Shown: positions 1-12,279 of the stretch, one piece after another | Layout: the number at the start of each line of letters is the position of its first letter | How positions within the stretch are numbered: the first letter of the stretch is position 1 | From: Moringa oleifera | Taxonomy: Eukaryota; Streptophyta; Magnoliopsida; Brassicales; Moringaceae | Reading direction: 5' to 3' | DNA length: 64,000 nucleotides | Assembly (NCBI GenBank): GCA_021397835.1 | Contig: JAJFZO010000230.1 | Span: forward strand, 1,978,001 to 2,042,000 | Translations under genes and position numbers: made by a program | The notes under the pieces: model-generated | Seen by the model: only the letters and a program-made list of their open reading frames with translations | Database searches by the model: none | Told to the model about the DNA's origin: nothing

Positions 1-1560
1 TTGATTCTGATTCTTGAAATTCATTTTGAATTCGATTTTTCATTCTAATTTTTTATTTTAATACCTAGTCATTCTAATTTTTATTTATTTCAATTCTTAT
101 TTATTCTGATTAATGGTAAGTAAACATGTCATAAATTTATTATTTATTTTTTAAAATTATTTATTATTAATAAAAATATTTAATATTTAATATTTACTTT
201 ACTTTAAAAATATAATTTTAAGTAATAGTTATTTATGTTTTTAATATTATAATAATTATTAAAATATATACTATTATTTTTCTCAACTCAAAACTTATAA
301 ATCTACTTAAAAAGTGTAAAAGTAAATTTATAGTATTTCATTCCGATTTTAACTCAAACTAAACATATAAATAAGATTTTAATTTTGATTTTTAAATATC
401 AAATAAATAAGTTATTTAAAATTTGTTTCCTCGTACCCATTTTTGTCTACTCTAATTTTTACTTATTTTGATTATTAATAAGTAAACATGTTATAAACAC
501 TAATTTAATTTACTTATTATGATAGCATCAATTAAAAAATAATATTTATTTTTATAAAAGTAAAATAAATATTTCTCATCATAAAAGTATTATCTAAATT
601 TTTCATGGGTCAATATTGAAAAATCTATATTTTTTATATTAATTTTAAATTCTAAAAAAACAATATATTTAAACATAATTGACTCTATCACATTTTTTGA
701 AAAATCTAATTACAACTAACTTTGGTCTCAGTGTTTATGATTGGATTGAACAAAAAAATATTTGGTATTTAGCATAACATTTTTATGGTATAATAAAAAA
801 CAAAAGGAACGGCTATTATATCAGAGTTCATTAATCCATCTATTATTAGCTTGTTGATGGGTGATCAAGTTATCTGAGTGCACATATTGACAATGTAAAT
901 GGTGATGGTTTTTGGTCCTAACTAAGAATCATAGTAAGCCATACCCATTGATTTGGTGATTAGGTAGAGAGGCAAACATCACATACAGTATAGCCACAGG
1001 ATATTTCACATATACCTGACAAGTTGTTCTAATTTGTCCCATCACATGCAAGCTTTGATGTTAAGATGCTTATGGTTAAAGCAAATGTTATCATATTTTA
1101 TTTAATAAATGAATTTTTTTTCTTTTTTTGGTATTTTGTGTCTCAAATTTTTCTTCTGAAATAAAATTGTGTTACAAAGAGGAGATTCAATATTTTTATA
1201 ATGAATAAAATATGAAATTATTAACCTTAAATATTTTTATAAAAAGTAAAAACATTTTATTTTATTTATTTGTTTAACATTTCATTATATTTATATTTTC
1301 TTAAAATTATTGTTTTTTATATAAGATAAAAATATTATAAAATAAAATAAGATAGAAACCATGTTTCCTTCAAATTATTTTATTTTATAAAAAAATTGAG
1401 AGGCTAATCATTCAATTTAGAATGAATAGATTGTTTGAGATGCTTTGTACTACTGTGTCATGGTTTTTCAAAAGTAATTATTGCTTAACTATCTTTTTAT
1501 TTATTTTAAGTAATTAAAAAAAATTAAATAAAAATAAAAATTTTATAAATTTCATTATTT

Positions 1561-2060
1561 ATTAAAAAATTATAAATCAAACTCTTATATCTAAAAAGTG
1601 ATAAATCGAATTTTAATCTATTAATTTAAACTAAATTAAATTTTATCAAAAAAATTAATAATTAAAATTATTTAAATTAAATATATTATATGAAAAATTT
1701 TGATTTAAAATTTTTCATAAATATAAAAAATATATTCAAACTATCATCATAAAAAAATTTAAAATTTTTTGAGTACTAAAAATATATATTTTTAAATTTA
1801 CATCATCAAAATTTTAAAGAATTCAAAAAAAAAATCTTGCATAAAAAATTATTCAAATTTGAGAATTTATTCAAAATGAATCAAAAAATTTATTGAAGTC
1901 ATTTTAAAGATATTTTAATAAAAAATCTATAATTTTTTATATTTATTTAAAATTTAATTTAATTAAAATTAATTAAAAATTAAAATTTAATTTATTGTTT
2001 TTAAATACAATAATTTAATTAATAAATTAAAATAAAAATATTAAAAATTTATATAACTTT
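1561..2060 (+). repeat. Interspersed A+T-rich repeat, copy A
   Basis: This block aligns by eye with the block near 4.11-4.56 kb. Shared landmarks in the same order are a TTCATAAATATAAAAAATAT-like segment, CTATCATCA followed by an A-run, GAGTA(C/T)TAAAAA, TTTAAATTTACA, and AAAAAATTTATTGAA. The ordered landmarks argue against chance similarity of low-complexity DNA. No terminal inverted repeats or coding capacity are evident. It could be a MITE or another non-autonomous element. Confidence 0.5.
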
Positions 2061-2689
2061 TATCCTAAAAAAATTTGGCACCCTCCTGACACTCTTAACT
2101 TACAATATGTTGCAAGTAAAATAAAATCGTAACTCCGGCGCTCCCTTTAACACTTGTGTGGGACTCATAATTAAAAAATAATAATAAAATTCAGGAGGAT
2201 AACTTTACTAACTAAATTACACACCGTGGGCAAAGAACGATAATATTTATTCATTTGTTTCATTAATTTTTCTAATTATGGTTGAAGTTTAAGATAAATA
2301 ATCGATGTTCAATTTTTTTTTATTTTGTTCTCATGAAGTATTATTTATTTTCATAATTACGTAATTTTGTTTATTAAAAGACCACAATGTTCATAAACAC
2401 TTGAAGTTAGGGCATACTTTTGAAAACAATTTTATAAAAAAAATGTAATTAGATTGACATTGCATCACAAGAGTGGGTGAATTACTCACCTAAGATCGGT
2501 GGCCAATGGCAAGCTTTGAGTTTATCAATCCTTAAGTGTGGATACATAGACGATTATTTTGAAGTTATGGTGTTTGGTTTTAAGTGTTTATGAACATTGT
2601 GACTCTGGAATAAATAAATAATATAATTTTAATTAAAACAAATTTTTTTCATAAATTTAAACATTATTAATCACTAAAAAGTTATTAAA

Positions 2690-3080
2690 ATTTAAATAAA
2701 TATCAAAATAAATTTTTTATTATTCACATGTTTTAATTTTAATTTTTTTATTAATCAATTTTACATATAAAATATCGATTTGATTCAAATTGATTATTAT
2801 TTTTTATTTTTTTAAAAATCATTCAGAATTTAGATCTTATATAAAAAATTTTAACATAAAAATTTTTGTATGTAAAATATTCAAAAGTTATATATATTAT
2901 TAAATATTTAAAAATTTATAAAAATATTTTCAATATTTTCAATATTATTTTTTTAAAATAATAGTTTGAATATCTTTTTACATGTATGATAAATTTCAAA
3001 TTAAAATTTATTGTACATAAATTTTTATTTAAATGATATTTTAAAAACTTAAAAATAATATTTAATTTAAATCAAATAAA
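2690..3080 (-). repeat. Interspersed A+T-rich repeat, inverted copy C
   Basis: Read on the minus strand, this block contains TTTTAATTTGAAAT followed by ATATTCAAACTAT and an A-run. That matches the order seen in the direct copies near 1.68-1.76 and 4.21-4.28 kb. The match is weaker than that between the other two copies, and very high A+T content makes the limits uncertain. Confidence 0.35.
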
Positions 3081-3393
3081 AATTTGTATATAAAATTAAT
3101 AAAAACTAAAAATTTTTATTAAAAGCATAAAATAATATAAATTTTATTTGGATATTTATCTTAAATTTTTTTTACATATTTCTTGCCACCTCTTTGTTAT
3201 TTTCATTTGTAGAACCATTTATACATTTTATTGGTGAATATGGTACCAAGAGGCTACACCGTCTCACGCAATTTTCGGGTGATATCTTGTTATAAAATAT
3301 TTAATGCATTTGACTATAAATATACATAATTTAAAGAATATATTTTGGTCATGCATTAAAATATTTTAAGATTAATAAAGTATTTAAAAATAA

Positions 3394-3396
<3 letters not shown>

Positions 3397-3429
<33 letters not shown>
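3397..3429. repeat. TA dinucleotide microsatellite
   Basis: An uninterrupted run of about 16 TA units. Similar TA runs occur near 31985-32013, 33974-33997, 57167-57205 and 57630-57649. Confidence 0.95.
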
Positions 3430-3432
<3 letters not shown>

Positions 3433-4110
3433 CTCTGTTATAAATTGTAGAGACAGAGCCACCTTTTGATCCTCTTAGGTCGTGGACCCCAAAGTGTGTG
3501 ATGCTCAGAGACTAATCACCTTTTGATCCTTTTGCTCTTTTCGGATCAATGCTTTAAGGTCGGTAGGTTTGATGGGGTTTGTTGCATATAGTGCCCAATT
3601 TCATCTGTCTTTTAAGTTATGAGGAATAAATAAATAAACAATTGAAAGATGGAAGTGTTGGGTCTTCCACAGCGGAAAGTAAAAAGACTTCTGCCTTTCA
3701 TTTTTAACAGATTGAAACCAGAGGTTGTAAGCACACAGAAATGCCCAAATTAGATGCTTGGGTGGGGTTAAAGGCTTAAAGCATCTTCACATTTACAGAC
3801 ACTTTCGACATATGATTTTACGTTTTGTTGATACCAAATTAAAAGTACAAAGACCATAATCATTATTAAAGGGTTGACATGCCATTCATATTTATGATTT
3901 TTTTAGAGAATATAAATCGTTAAATTTTTTATACTATTATTTAATAAATAATTTTTTATATATGTATATATTTAATTATAATTGATAAGATATTAATTTT
4001 ACATTAAAATTGAATAAATTATTAATTTTAAAGTAAATATTTTAAAAATAAAAAATTAAAGTAAAGATCTCATAAAAGCGTAATGTTTGCCTTATGTTAC
4101 TTATTAAAAT

Positions 4111-4560
4111 TTTCATGTTTAAAAAATAATAAATGATCAATCAATTTGATTTAAGTTAAATTTTATTAAAAAGTTTTAAAATTAAGAATATTCAAATTGA
4201 AGGTATTAAATAATAAATTTTAATTTGAAATATTTTATAAATATAAAAAAATATTTAAGCTATCATCACAAAAAGTTTTAATTTCTTTTGAGTATTGAAA
4301 AAATATATATTTTAAATTTACACCTTCAACAATTCAAAAAATTTATAAAAAATTATTTAAGTTTAGGTGATGAACCCCAAAGAAAACAAAAAATTTATTG
4401 AATCATATTTGAGGCATTTTAATAACGAAAATACTTTTAATTCTAATTATTTAAATTAATTAATTTAAATAAAATTGATAAATAAAAATTTGATTTATCA
4501 TTTTTGAACATATAAATTTGATTGATAACTAAAATAAGTATTAAGATTTTATAAAATCTT
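4111..4560 (+). repeat. Interspersed A+T-rich repeat, copy B
   Basis: Direct-orientation relative of the block at 1561-2060, with the same ordered landmarks (ATAAATATAAAAAAATATTT, CTATCATCACAAAAAG, GAGTATTGAAAAA, TTTAAATTTACACC, AAAAAATTTATTGAA). It lies just upstream of the balanced-composition promoter island of the ERF gene. Confidence 0.5.
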
Positions 4561-4867
4561 TATCTAATATAATATTTTTGTTATTACTATTTGTTGCATC
4601 CGCAAAAAGAGTAAAGGTGGCTATGAGATAGAGATAACCTGAAAGTCCCGGCATAAAAAGAAAAATAATTGTGGAGAAAAGCAGGACTGCCAATTTAAGT
4701 ACTAGTGTATTCACTTGTCTTGGACCCAGGTTTATTTTCCTTTTTGTCTAGTTAATTTGGGCTGTGGTCAAGAGATGTGTCACTTCTAAACCCATTGCCA
4801 TAAACTGCAATATCTGGCTTTGAAGATTCACCGAATTCATGTCTTCGTCCTATGTATATCTATGTCT

Positions 4868-5222
4868 ACGTGGATGAGTGGGTCCAAATCATATTCACGC
4901 CACTTGGGATTAAACCGCGTCTCTAAACAGGAAACACAATGTTTATACCGATCCCGTGCTTGGATTTTTGAGCTTCTCCAACACCCGAGCCAAACCTCAA
5001 CATTCAAAGTTCCACAAACATGGCGTCTTCTCATTGGCTTTCCCAACAAATATTATCAATCCTTTTTGGAGCTTCAAAGTGAGAGAGATGGAGAGAGAGA
5101 GCATGAACACATATTGCATCTTTTCACTTACCATATGCAACTACTTGGAAGCTCACCTGCTCCTATGATTAAGGCTCCACGTTGCAGCTCCACCAGAAGA
5201 TACTAAGGCTCATTTATAAATA
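4868..5222 (+). promoter_or_regulatory. Putative promoter of the ERF gene with TATA box
   Basis: A TTTATAAATA box lies at 5213-5222, about 104 bp before the chosen ATG. Transcription would then begin near 5245-5255 with a leader of about 75 bp. An ACGTGG core, which resembles an abscisic-acid response element, lies at 4868-4873. A GA-rich run (about 5080-5103) precedes the TATA box, as is common in plant core promoters. The TATA assignment is good; the ABRE-like core is only a six-base match. Confidence 0.6.
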
Positions 5223-5325
5223 CATGCAGCCTGAAGGCCAATGCCTCTTACCACCATAACATTGTGCCTCATACTACTTTTCAGGGCGTTGTTCTTGTTA
5301 TTATTGTTTCTTACTTTGTGGGTGC

Positions 5326-5886
5326 ATGGAAGCATCCAGCAGCAGTGGTAGGATGAACATCCATGCCGGTACATCTTCAAGCTACAGAGGCGTGCGCAAG
5401 AGAAAATGGGGCAAGTGGGTGTCTGAAATTAGGGAGCCAGGCAAGAAAACCAGAATCTGGTTAGGCAGCTTTGAGACCGCTGAAATGGCCGCTGCAGCTT
5501 ATGATGTCGCTGCCTTGCATTTCAGGGGACGCGATGCACGTCTCAATTTCCCTCAACTCGCCACCACCCTCCCCAAGCCCCTCAGCTCCAACTCCGACGA
5601 TATTCGCATGGCGGCACATGAAGCCGCTTTGTGTCTTCGAACTTCCACGGCAGCGGCAGCGTCAACTGAGGATGTTGGCTCCTCCTCCACCAATGTTGGC
5701 CCAATCACCGTCAGGCTGTCGGCCAGCCAAATTCAGGCCATCAACGAGTCCCCTCTGGATTCCCCAAAGATGTGGATGCACATGGCAGAGGCACTGATGC
5801 TGGATGACGAGTCAATGATGTTTCCCAATGACACGGAGGAGAATGGGTGGGAAGATATGCAAACCGACTCTCTTTGGGATCCTTAA
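5326..5886 (+). CDS. DREB-subfamily AP2/ERF transcription factor (ERF020/021-like)
   Basis: An intact single-exon gene for a 186-residue nuclear DNA-binding protein. One AP2/ERF domain spans about residues 20-76, opening [20 protein letters not shown] and closing ARLNFP, with the conserved WLGSFETAE and [10 protein letters not shown] segments. Val32 and Glu37 correspond to the V14/E19 pair typical of DREB members, which usually bind CRT/DRE (CCGAC) sites. A C-terminal segment (about 128-151: [20 protein letters not shown]) and an acidic Trp-containing tail ending DSLWDP resemble small DREB proteins of the ERF020/021 type and could be the activation region; that subgroup call is from memory of the family. 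ATG 5326 is the first in frame after the TATA box; Met10 is the alternative. A Ser/Ala-rich linker lies at about 105-125. No frameshift, intron or premature stop is seen, and G+C is clearly higher than in surrounding DNA. The native target genes cannot be read from the sequence. Confidence 0.95.
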   Translation: MEASSSSGRMNIHAGTSSSYRGVRKRKWGKWVSEIREPGKKTRIWLGSFETAEMAAAAYDVAALHFRGRDARLNFPQLATTLPKPLSSNSDDIRMAAHEAALCLRTSTAAAASTEDVGSSSTNVGPITVRLSASQIQAINESPLDSPKMWMHMAEALMLDDESMMFPNDTEENGWEDMQTDSLWDP

Positions 5887-7340
5887 CAAACTTCACTAGT
5901 GAATAGCAGTGGCATATAGTAGTGTGACTTATACAACACTAATTAAAGTATAACATACATACACATGTTTCCCTTTGACATTTAGTATTTGTTGGTATAG
6001 CTACCAGCCCCACCTGGGGGTTTTATAAATAAGTCTCACGGCTAGTGAGACAGAAACACTTTGGGTACTGCATGCTATGGAATTTTGAGTCTGGAATTGG
6101 GAGGGCTTTCTAGTTTGGGTAAAGCTGATTGATGAAACCTGAGCCTCTATTTGATAGAACAGGAACTGAGAAGGTCATCTTATGTTTTGTTTGAGGGAAG
6201 GCCACTTGTAGTTTCATGAGAAAGAGAGAGGGTCTTGCAGGGTCCCATTGAGCATAATAAGAATGGATTGTCAATGGTCTCTCTCTATCTTAGACATTTT
6301 TTTTTTCTAGTGGATGAAATTTATTTGGGTGGAGAGGAGGCTCTCGATTAATCTCCCAACTTAACTACATTTAATAAGCTGTTGTTGTCGTTGGATATGA
6401 TTTATCTAATTACTGATCTCATGTATTTCAGTTTCACTTGATTTTTCATTCAATTATTATTATTATTATTATTATCTCTTTCTCTCTCCTCTCTAATATG
6501 AATGTTTTGTGTTTTGTGTCTTTCTAATTTTTGGTAGGCCTCTTTGCGGGGCCAACGAGCTGGATATACAATTTAAAAGGTTCTCTTATACTTCTTGGAA
6601 AACAAAATTATTTTGGGGAAATTAAGTTCCTGAGTTGGCTATAAGAAAACTATGATCTATCTTCAATTTTTTATCTTTTCAAATTTTGATGATATTCCTC
6701 CCATTAAATTAATAGTAATTGAATGAATAAAACCATAATTTTCATGTTCACAATATGCAACATCTTTGATGTGGAAGCGTTATAGACTTTCCAGCTACCT
6801 CAAGAAATCTTCGACCGCTTTCTTTTGAAGATGGTAGAGTGGCTTTATTATCCCTGTTTCCTTTTCATATCAATAAAAAATTTGTTTGTATTATAAAACA
6901 AATAATAAATTAACATAACATGAAAATAATACAGAGAATATATTTTTTCTGTTTTATTTTGTTATCACAAATATAACTTCAAGTCTTTATTTGTAGGCAT
7001 ATTGCTACTAATGAATAATCACAAGATTAATATGTGATAAATAAAGTAATCAATATATCTTTAGATATGAAGAGTTTGAGATCTTTTAACCATCTTAATT
7101 GTTTAGACCTTTCATCAATGAAAAAAATTGATTGTATATTTATTAATATAATATTCATAACACTTTCCGTTGAGTATTCACATACACGTACATGCTTCAC
7201 TAAAACTTATAAGATAAAATCCTATTGAAAAAAATTTTACTGGAAGCAAAAAAGTATATTATCTTTGTGTAAGTACACATTGTAAAGTACTTTATCAAAA
7301 ATCTTGTTAACCATAATCCAATAGGATAAAACATTGATCA
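5887..7340. other. 3' flank of the ERF gene, no further gene seen
   Basis: Up to about 6.3 kb this is the probable 3' UTR and downstream region, of balanced composition. Then come an ATT trinucleotide run at 6451-6475, a CT-rich stretch, and A+T-rich DNA. Short frames here have no recognisable similarity. The last few hundred bases may belong to the flank or LTR of the copia fragment that follows. Confidence 0.5.
6033..6051. other. Perfect 7-bp hairpin in the ERF 3' flank
   Basis: GTCTCAC (6033-6039) and GTGAGAC (6045-6051) are perfect inverted repeats around the loop GGCTA. It lies about 150 bp after the stop codon, close to AATAAG (6028-6033), which could serve as a weak polyadenylation signal. 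A functional role is only a guess. Confidence 0.5.
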
Positions 7341-7349
7341 AGAAAAAAA

Positions 7350-7880
7350 GTATAGTTTGTATTAACTCCCTATCATTATCATATGAGATCATTATTTCAG
7401 AGCATTCTAATACTATGTATTGATTTTCAAATATTGCAGCGGGTAATGCCTTTGTTAATAAGTTTATCAAATTATCACTTGGATGAATCTATTTAACATT
7501 AGCGTCACCGCTTTAGAGTTCATGTGTAAAAAATTTTTTTTGATGAGATATGTTTCGGTCAATCTTCTTTAATATATCCTCTTTGAGTAGCTATGCAAGC
7601 ACTAATATCTTCATGCACCATTGTTGGGGTTGTTTTGATATTTAATAGACCACATGTCTATTGGATATGTTGAATCATCGACTTTAGCCATACATTCTTG
7701 ACTTGCGTTGTAAGATTTTTAGCATGATTTGAAGAAGTAGTTGTTATGTTTTGTTTTGTTAAATACAATGATATAATAGTACCATTATATGTGAACCAAT
7801 ATATTATTTGAGATCAACCTTTGTGTGTATAAGATAAATGACTTGCATATGCATAACCAATTAGTTGTAATTTTGTACCT
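7350..7880 (-). pseudogene. Ty1/copia RNase H and pol C-terminal remnant
   Basis: Read on the minus strand in shifting frames, this region yields segments in the order of a copia RNase H domain: KLIGYA near the start, then TTSSNHAK, a VWLKSMIQHI-like segment, VHEDISACIA and RGYIKED, KHISSKKIFYT, and NLINLLTKALPAAIFE near 7430-7470. These correspond to the conserved copia elements (alternative-substrate Asp, the KHI...FF/YT motif, and the L(T/F)TK(A/S)LP C-terminal motif). Several frameshifts and stops break the frame, so it is dead. No LTR was confirmed on either side. Reverse transcriptase, integrase and gag of this copy are absent. Confidence 0.75.
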
Positions 7881-7884
7881 CGCT

Positions 7885-8840
7885 AAAACTCTTTGACTTG
7901 AGTGGTTAAAGAACTATAAAAGAAGGGAAGCCTCTAATGCTTTAATTAGTTAAAAAGCCTAAAAAATAATAATCAATGTATATCAAGTTAAAGAATCCCC
8001 GTAATACTTATAGACTTAGGGCTGATCTTTATAGGGAGCTTGATGTGCTCTAATAGGTGCTTATCATCATTTTGGCTTAGATTAACAAGACTTAGTTAGC
8101 AAGCTAGAATCCTACTTGGACTCTTGTAGGTAGGTCATATTGAGGTCCCAAGGTGCGAACATTGAAGTATAGAACTCGAGGTGTAGGTTTGACCTATTGA
8201 GTTGGGTTCAAGTCACTCTCAACTAAGATCTAACTCAAGCCTTAATGGGTTGGGTGAAGGTTTTTCTCCTTAATAGGCCTCAATTTAGGGGAAAAACACC
8301 TGCATTATATGCCTTCTAAAAAAGACTGGGATCCTACTTATGAAAGAAGCATATCAGACATCGATCATACCAATGCTTTTTAGATTGCAAAATTGAGGTT
8401 AACTTAAGAGAACAAGCTTAAACTTGCCTGTTAGATCAGTTGGTTACTTGTGTTATGATGCTTGTTTAACCTTTAGCTTAAATGACATTGTTTGTATTAA
8501 TTTTTGGCCTACTTGTATATTTAATGTTTAGGATGCATGGCACTACTCTATTGGTGGCTATTAAAGATGTACGCTTTTAGTTAGTATTAAAGGGACAACG
8601 CTACTTTTGTCTTCATTGTTATTTTCTTTCTCTTTATTTGTAAATAACACCATTTATTTCTCTTTAATTTTCTTAAAAGTCTTCTTAGTTTCTTGCTTCA
8701 TTTACTATTATCATTCTTTGTGTTTGTTCTTTTAGGCTCATCATTGCTGTTGTAGTTGTTGTTTTAGTTTTTTCAATGAGTTTTCAATTTGCTTCCTTCT
8801 TTTGGTTTGGTTTTTCAATCATAGCTAAAGTGGGTCCTTC
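7885..8840. other. Degenerate repetitive DNA upstream of the gag remnant
   Basis: No protein similarity is seen. The tail before 8.85 kb is T-rich with CTTT/TTCTTT runs, like a leader. It may be decayed LTR or leader of the gag-bearing element that follows, but no clear LTR ends were found. Confidence 0.3.
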
Positions 8841-8849
8841 TACTATAGC

Positions 8850-10235
8850 TACCATAAAATTAGGTAGGTTTAGAATTCAATACAATATCCATGATAGTGT
8901 TAGGTTGGAAGTTCCTAGCATTGATGAGGTCATGATCTTGTCATCTTAGTTGGCTCTATGTTTATGAAGGTTGATTGAGAGGAAGGTAGAGGTTGTTTTT
9001 CCCATGAATTTTTGCTTATAGTTTGCAAATTTTCTTTGGAATATTGCCATCTTAATTAATGCTTAATGAGTGGTGATACCTAGTAACTTTTATGATATTT
9101 TGAAGGGACATTGGTGCTCTTAGGTTTTCCAACATCATTTTTTTAAATTTCTTTTGTATGAAGTTTAACCATGGTCCTAGTGGTGATGAGAATGATTATT
9201 AATATTTTACCCTTAAGGCTTCGTTACTTTTTAAGAAAGATGGATGCTTAACCTCAAATATGGGTTGGCGAAGGTGTTATTTTTGGTTTTCGAGAGGGTA
9301 TCAAAGAACATTTGAATAATTAGAGAACCGATGACCTTGAGATCATGACTAAAATGAAGTATTGTTGAATATTTTAGTCCATTTATATGTTGATTAAGGG
9401 TCAGGTTAAGTAACAAGAAGTAAGGTTATATCATATTGATGAGGGTTTAACTAGGGCTTATGATATGATCCCAATTGTTCTTAAGCAGATCTCTAGACCT
9501 AATGGACCTGAGACTTTAAATTTAAGGGAAACTTAGTCTTTTAATGATAACAGTTCTTCATCTTGATTTGTCAATGACAAGGCTTTTAGTTCGGGGATTG
9601 CTTCTAAGCTTGAGCATCCAAGTTGGGATATATTTTTCCTTGCCTTTATATTTTTTTCTCTAGTTTAAATTTCTTATTTTTGCTTGAGGTAGGACTTAGT
9701 ATAAGAGTGTTATGCTTAGAGTTATACCTAATTTGAGTTATGTATGGAATCTCAAGCTACTAGTTATTGTTTTCCTTATATAAATTTGACTGTGATGATT
9801 TCTAAGGCATAGTATTAAAGGCTGGTAACTCAAGCTTGTGGGTCTTTTTCTTGAGGTGCATTAAGCTCATTGGTTTAAGTTTTAAGTTCTAGCCTCGAGT
9901 TTTCAATAACTGATCCCAAAAGCCTGGTGAAGAAGCTGATAAGGGACCCTTATATAGCAGTGGCGAAAGAAAAAATCTCTCATGACCTATATTAATGAAG
10001 AGGTCAAGATACTTGTTGATCATGCACCAAGTCTTCTTGGAGCTCGAGGAATAATAACCCTTTCTTAAAGTGTCAAGTGCTTAATACTAATGGTTTAATC
10101 ATGAAATAGGGTGTTAGGCCTAGAGATTTGATTGCTGACCTTACAATGGCCTTGGCTATCATTCACCACTCGATACTGGAGGCAAATTTGGATAGGTTCT
10201 TAGAGAGGAAGCAACAACAAGCTGCTTCTTAATGC
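8850..10235 (+). pseudogene. Retrotransposon gag-like remnant
   Basis: In broken plus-strand frames this region gives a FRIQYNI...SVRLEVPSIDE segment near 8.87-8.93 kb. This is the pattern (short hydrophobic residues, an (I/V)xLxxPxxxE motif) found near the N terminus of the plant-specific gag-like proteins of some gypsy elements. A related segment (MIIPSPEERL) is encoded on the opposite strand near 24.2 kb. The 3' part (about 9.98-10.23 kb) ends with a polar ...RFLERKQQQAAS then stop. Many stops are present. The family assignment rests on short motifs and could be wrong in detail. Confidence 0.4.
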
Positions 10236-11149
10236 CTTCGTTTGCATTACAATTGTTACTTGCTCTTTTTTTCTTTTTTCTTTTAAATTTTTTTGGCTAT
10301 TAATGTTTTCCATGTCAGAAAATGCATTATTGGGCCTTGGTTACAAACAAATATGTTTCTTACAATGGCATTTTGGTGAAGGCTTAGACAAGGTAAATGA
10401 GGACAATAAGTTTGCAGCTTATGCTATTGATAGTGTGAAAGTGCTATAAGCTAAGATCAACAGTCTAATTTTTCCTTAATTGAAAAAGAAACAGCACTAA
10501 CCTGAACTTGATAAGAGACAAATCATCGAGTTAAGGCCTAACACAAGGCGCTTAAGGCCAAGCATCGAAAATGGTTGGTTCGAGCCAAGGAAGATAGGTG
10601 AAAGGAGTTTAAAGTTTATTTTTAGTCTCCAAAGAATCGAAAGAGTAAATGTAAAAGTTTGCCATCGAATTTTTTCTTGAAAGGCACTTGATAAGATGTT
10701 AGGCAAGAGGTCTAAGCCAACTACCATTACTTGGTCCTTAGCTTTGTAATGTAACTCTTGTTAGCAGGATTCTTAAGCTTGATTTTGCTCTAGCAATAAC
10801 AGTCAGTCTTTCTTTGCTGTAGTTATTAAGGTGCCTATCTTGGACTCTATAACTACACTGATGATGTTGATTAGAGTGATGGTTCCTTATATGTTTAGAT
10901 ATTATAAACACTAGTTTGTTTTTGAGAAAAAAGAAATCTTTTGGTTTCTTATTTAGAACAATTTATTGTGATTTGTAGTTTTGATATATCATGACGTGGT
11001 GTTTGTAGCTTCTTGCTTTTATTTTTGCTTGTGCTTGCAACTTTTCAATCTTACTACAGTTCTTCTAATTTGAGACTTGCATATATATGTCTACTAATTT
11101 AGAGTTAGATCCTGAGCAGTACCTTAAGCTTTAGATCATTTGCTTGATA

Positions 11150-12246
11150 GGTGGAGCTGTGTAAGATAATGACTTGGCTTGAATTTTTGCACCTTTAACT
11201 TGTCGACCTTGAGGTTAAGACAATGTTTTGCTACAAATTTAATTTATATTTTATTTCTTGAAGTCACCCTTAATTTTTTAATCTTGAGGTGAAGCTAAGG
11301 GATTGTTGCAAATTGATTTGACATTTTTAGTGTTAGGTTAGGCCATTGCTCGACTTATAAATCTCGATGTCGAGCTAAGAGATTATTGCAAATTTGACTT
11401 AGTATTTTAAGTTTTGGGCTTGCCTTCTTGACTTGCCAATCTTGAAGATGAGTTGAGTTCAGGTTTTGGTTTTGGTTATGCTTTAGAAGGATTTGAATGT
11501 GCATTCTCGACTTTGTGAGTGGTTAATTTGTTAGCATTAGGCTTTAATGTGCTTTAATTATACCCCTGACCTACCAACCTTGGGGTTGACATAAGGTCAT
11601 GGCTTGATTGTTGGCTTAATAATTAATCGTCAAGTTTTAAGTGGTTTTGCCTACGACTTTGATTTGAGACCTTGAGGTTGACATGAGATCATGGCTTTTA
11701 ACTAGTAATTTCACCGAGTTGACAGTAAGCTTTCAGTTTAAGCATCACTGACCTATCGATCTTGAGGTTGTGTAAGATTATAAGTTTTTGCTTGCTTGTT
11801 TTTCTAAGTTGACATTAGATTTTGAGTTTTACTTACATCATTAACCTGTAGCCATAAGGTTGATGTAAGGTGATGGAATTTTTTTGCTTACCAACCTCTT
11901 TGGTTGATTTTAGGCTATAAGTTTTACTTACACTATCGACCTACTGACCTCGAGGTTGACATAAAGCCATGAATTTGCCTACCAAGTTTTGAGTTTTGCT
12001 TATATTGTGAACTTGCCAACTGCAAGGTCAAGATAAGGTCATGGATTTTTGCGTGCTAACATCTTTGGCTTGATGTTAACATTTAAGCTTTACTTGTATT
12101 ATTGACTTATTAACCTTGAGGCTAACATAAGGTTATGGTTTTTGTCAACTAACTTTTCTTAGTTGACATTAGGTTTTTAGTTTTTCTTACATTGCCAATT
12201 TGTAACTTTCGAGTTTGATGTAAGGTCATGTGTTTTCGCTTGCCAA
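11150..12246 (+). repeat. Degenerate tandem array of about 70-125-bp units
   Basis: The phrase CTTGAGGTTGACATAAGGTC and close variants recurs (for example near 11.57, 11.68, 11.76, 11.85, 11.95, 12.02, 12.12 and 12.21 kb). A second phrase like TTGATGTTAGGTTTTGAGTT lies between copies. The array is interrupted by the CACTA element at 12247 and resumes for about 45 bp after 21248, where CTTTTTGGGCTGATGTTAGA matches the CTTTGGCTTGATGTTAACAT phrase near 12.06 kb. Such arrays are common in non-coding parts of plant gypsy elements. Confidence 0.7.
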
Positions 12247-12279
12247 CACTACTACAAAAATTGTAATAACTGACAACAA

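Larger units (their letters stand above)
1..4600. other. A+T-rich intergenic region, no gene seen
   Basis: No reading frame of useful length or recognisable protein similarity was found on either strand. The stretch consists mostly of A/T runs, a TA microsatellite and three related blocks listed separately. It ends where composition becomes more balanced, at the promoter side of the ERF gene. It is probably old transposon debris, but I cannot assign it to a named family. Confidence 0.6.

Noticed and set aside
4820..5206. 128-codon open frame upstream of the ERF gene
   Set aside because: It ends just before the TATA box, shows no domain or similarity I recognise, and overlaps open frames on the other strand and frame. 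Most likely promoter DNA of balanced composition.
5471..5797. 108-codon frame inside the ERF gene
   Set aside because: Out-of-frame shadow of the real AP2/ERF coding sequence.
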